NCBI RefSeq assembly: GCF_038396755.1
Contig: NZ_CP149822.1
Span: 3,410,001-3,474,000, forward strand
DNA from: Chitinophaga pollutisoli
GTDB taxonomy: Bacteria > Bacteroidota > Bacteroidia > Chitinophagales > Chitinophagaceae
Reading direction: 5' to 3'
Length of the DNA stretch: 64,000 nt
This document shows positions 63,311-64,000 of the stretch, piece by piece. Every line of letters starts with the position of its first letter. Positions within the stretch are counted from its first letter, which is position 1. The notes beneath the pieces were generated by a model that had not been told where the DNA came from, made no database searches, and worked only from the letters and a program-made list of their open reading frames with translations. A program made the translations under genes and the position numbers.

Positions 63311-64000
63311 TTATTCTGCATGCCCCTCCGCATACTCCGGCTTCCACTCGTGCTTCCAGCGGCGGTGGCTCCACACCCACACTTCGGGTTGTTCGCGGAT
63401 ATTTTTTTCCAGGTACCGGACGAATGCTTCGGTGATTTCACCCTCTTTTGTTTGTGCGGGATGCTCGAACGCGAGGGTGAGTCTGGCTTCGTAGAAACCG
63501 CGTTTCTTTTTGCGGATATCGACGAATACCACAGGGATGTCGTTCCGGCGGGCGCTCATTTCCGGCCCTTTGTAAAACGCCGTCATCTTGTTGAGGAACG
63601 GGTACCAGTAACAACGGCGCGGATTGCCGGGGTTCTGGTCGGCTACCAATGCCAGTAAATATTGCTTGCCCATCCAGGGCGCCATGCCGTTGCGCATGTC
63701 GTTTGCGGGAATGAGGATCGTTCCGAATTTTTCGCGGAAGTGACGGAACATCCGGTTCACGGCTTTGTTGGTGATGGGCATGAACACCACGAGGAAAGGA
63801 TAATCCACGCCCTGCATGCAAAACAGGTTCGCCCATTCCCAGTTGAAGTTATGGCCCAGGTGCAGCTGACAGCTCCGCCCTTCGGCATACAGTTTATGCA
63901 GCGGCGACAAATCGCAGATGAAACGCTTTTGAAGCGAGGCTTTGCTCATGGTGAGCAGCTTGATCGTTTCTACCATCATATCGGTCAGGTTGCGGTAGTA
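63311..64000 (-). CDS. Lipid A/lysophospholipid acyltransferase-like protein (partial)
   Basis: The C-terminal 229 residues of a LpxL/HtrB-like acyltransferase; the frame stays open to the window edge, so the N-terminus is outside. The family motif HLGHNFNWEW (H-x4-N/D type) is followed by PITNKAVNRMFRHFREKFG, ADQNPGNPRRCYWYPFLN and VWVWSHRRWKHEW. Such enzymes add secondary acyl chains to lipid A or a related lipid at the inner membrane. Confidence 0.88.
   Translation of the reverse strand, partial: YYRNLTDMMVETIKLLTMSKASLQKRFICDLSPLHKLYAEGRSCQLHLGHNFNWEWANLFCMQGVDYPFLVVFMPITNKAVNRMFRHFREKFGTILIPANDMRNGMAPWMGKQYLLALVADQNPGNPRRCYWYPFLNKMTAFYKGPEMSARRNDIPVVFVDIRKKKRGFYEARLTLAFEHPAQTKEGEITEAFVRYLEKNIREQPEVWVWSHRRWKHEWKPEYAEGHAE

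Overview
The window looks like chromosomal DNA of a Bacteroidota member, most likely Chitinophagaceae (Chitinophaga-like). Supporting signs are gliding genes gldD and gldE, a long-form ispG, a methionine synthase split over two genes, Bat/aerotolerance genes, ECF sigma/anti-sigma pairs with a PorT-like barrel, and several promoters of the Bacteroidota type (TTTG or TTG, about 19-23 bp, then TAnnTTTG). Coding DNA is GC-rich, and start codons include several TTG. No rRNA, tRNA, CRISPR array, prophage or transposase was recognised.

Layout. 1-4000 is a gene-free repeat island. It holds about 18 copies of a 20-22 bp hairpin with a TTCT-like loop, a 94-97 bp degenerate tandem array, an 87 bp homogenised tandem array, and a pair of inverted dyads. 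4083-7767 (minus) is the ribosomal block rplM-rpsI-rpsB-tsf, then pyrH with its own promoter; RpsB carries an unusual Gly/Arg-rich tail. 8014-16577 has a membrane zinc peptidase, radA, a ComF-type gene, the split metH pair and a lipoprotein. A candidate small RNA (about 16747-16856) precedes ispG. 19100-25001 has an AraC regulator, a YitT protein, batB-batC, a class D beta-lactamase-like lipoprotein that has lost its catalytic Ser and Lys, and kbl. 25390-29119 is an ECF sigma/anti-sigma/outer-membrane operon and an L,D-transpeptidase. 29198-36330 has acs, a TPR protein, an MscS-type channel and small HTH regulators. 37176-43702 has carB, comEC and purH. 44119-46122 is a second ECF/anti-sigma pair, preceded by a large inverted repeat. 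46175-52016 (minus) is mutY-ssb-gldE-gldD-DUF3109-lutB. 52242-57140 has HU, a TPR protein, a 31-residue COX24-like ribosomal protein, rng and a YcbB-like L,D-transpeptidase whose signal peptide is out of frame. The rest holds a CPBP protease, ridA, a 3HCDH-like gene, tsaB, an ArsR-fold regulator, a persulfide dioxygenase-rhodanese, BON and LysM proteins, and a partial lauroyl-acyltransferase-like gene.

Themes. Most genes are housekeeping: translation, nucleotide synthesis, one-carbon and acetate metabolism, DNA repair and envelope. The less ordinary content is the repeat island, the candidate sRNA with a dyad inside its promoter, the pseudo-beta-lactamase, the RpsB tail, the homopolymer frameshift at 55528, and a recurring arrangement in which the -7 box is followed within 0-3 bp by a stem-loop.
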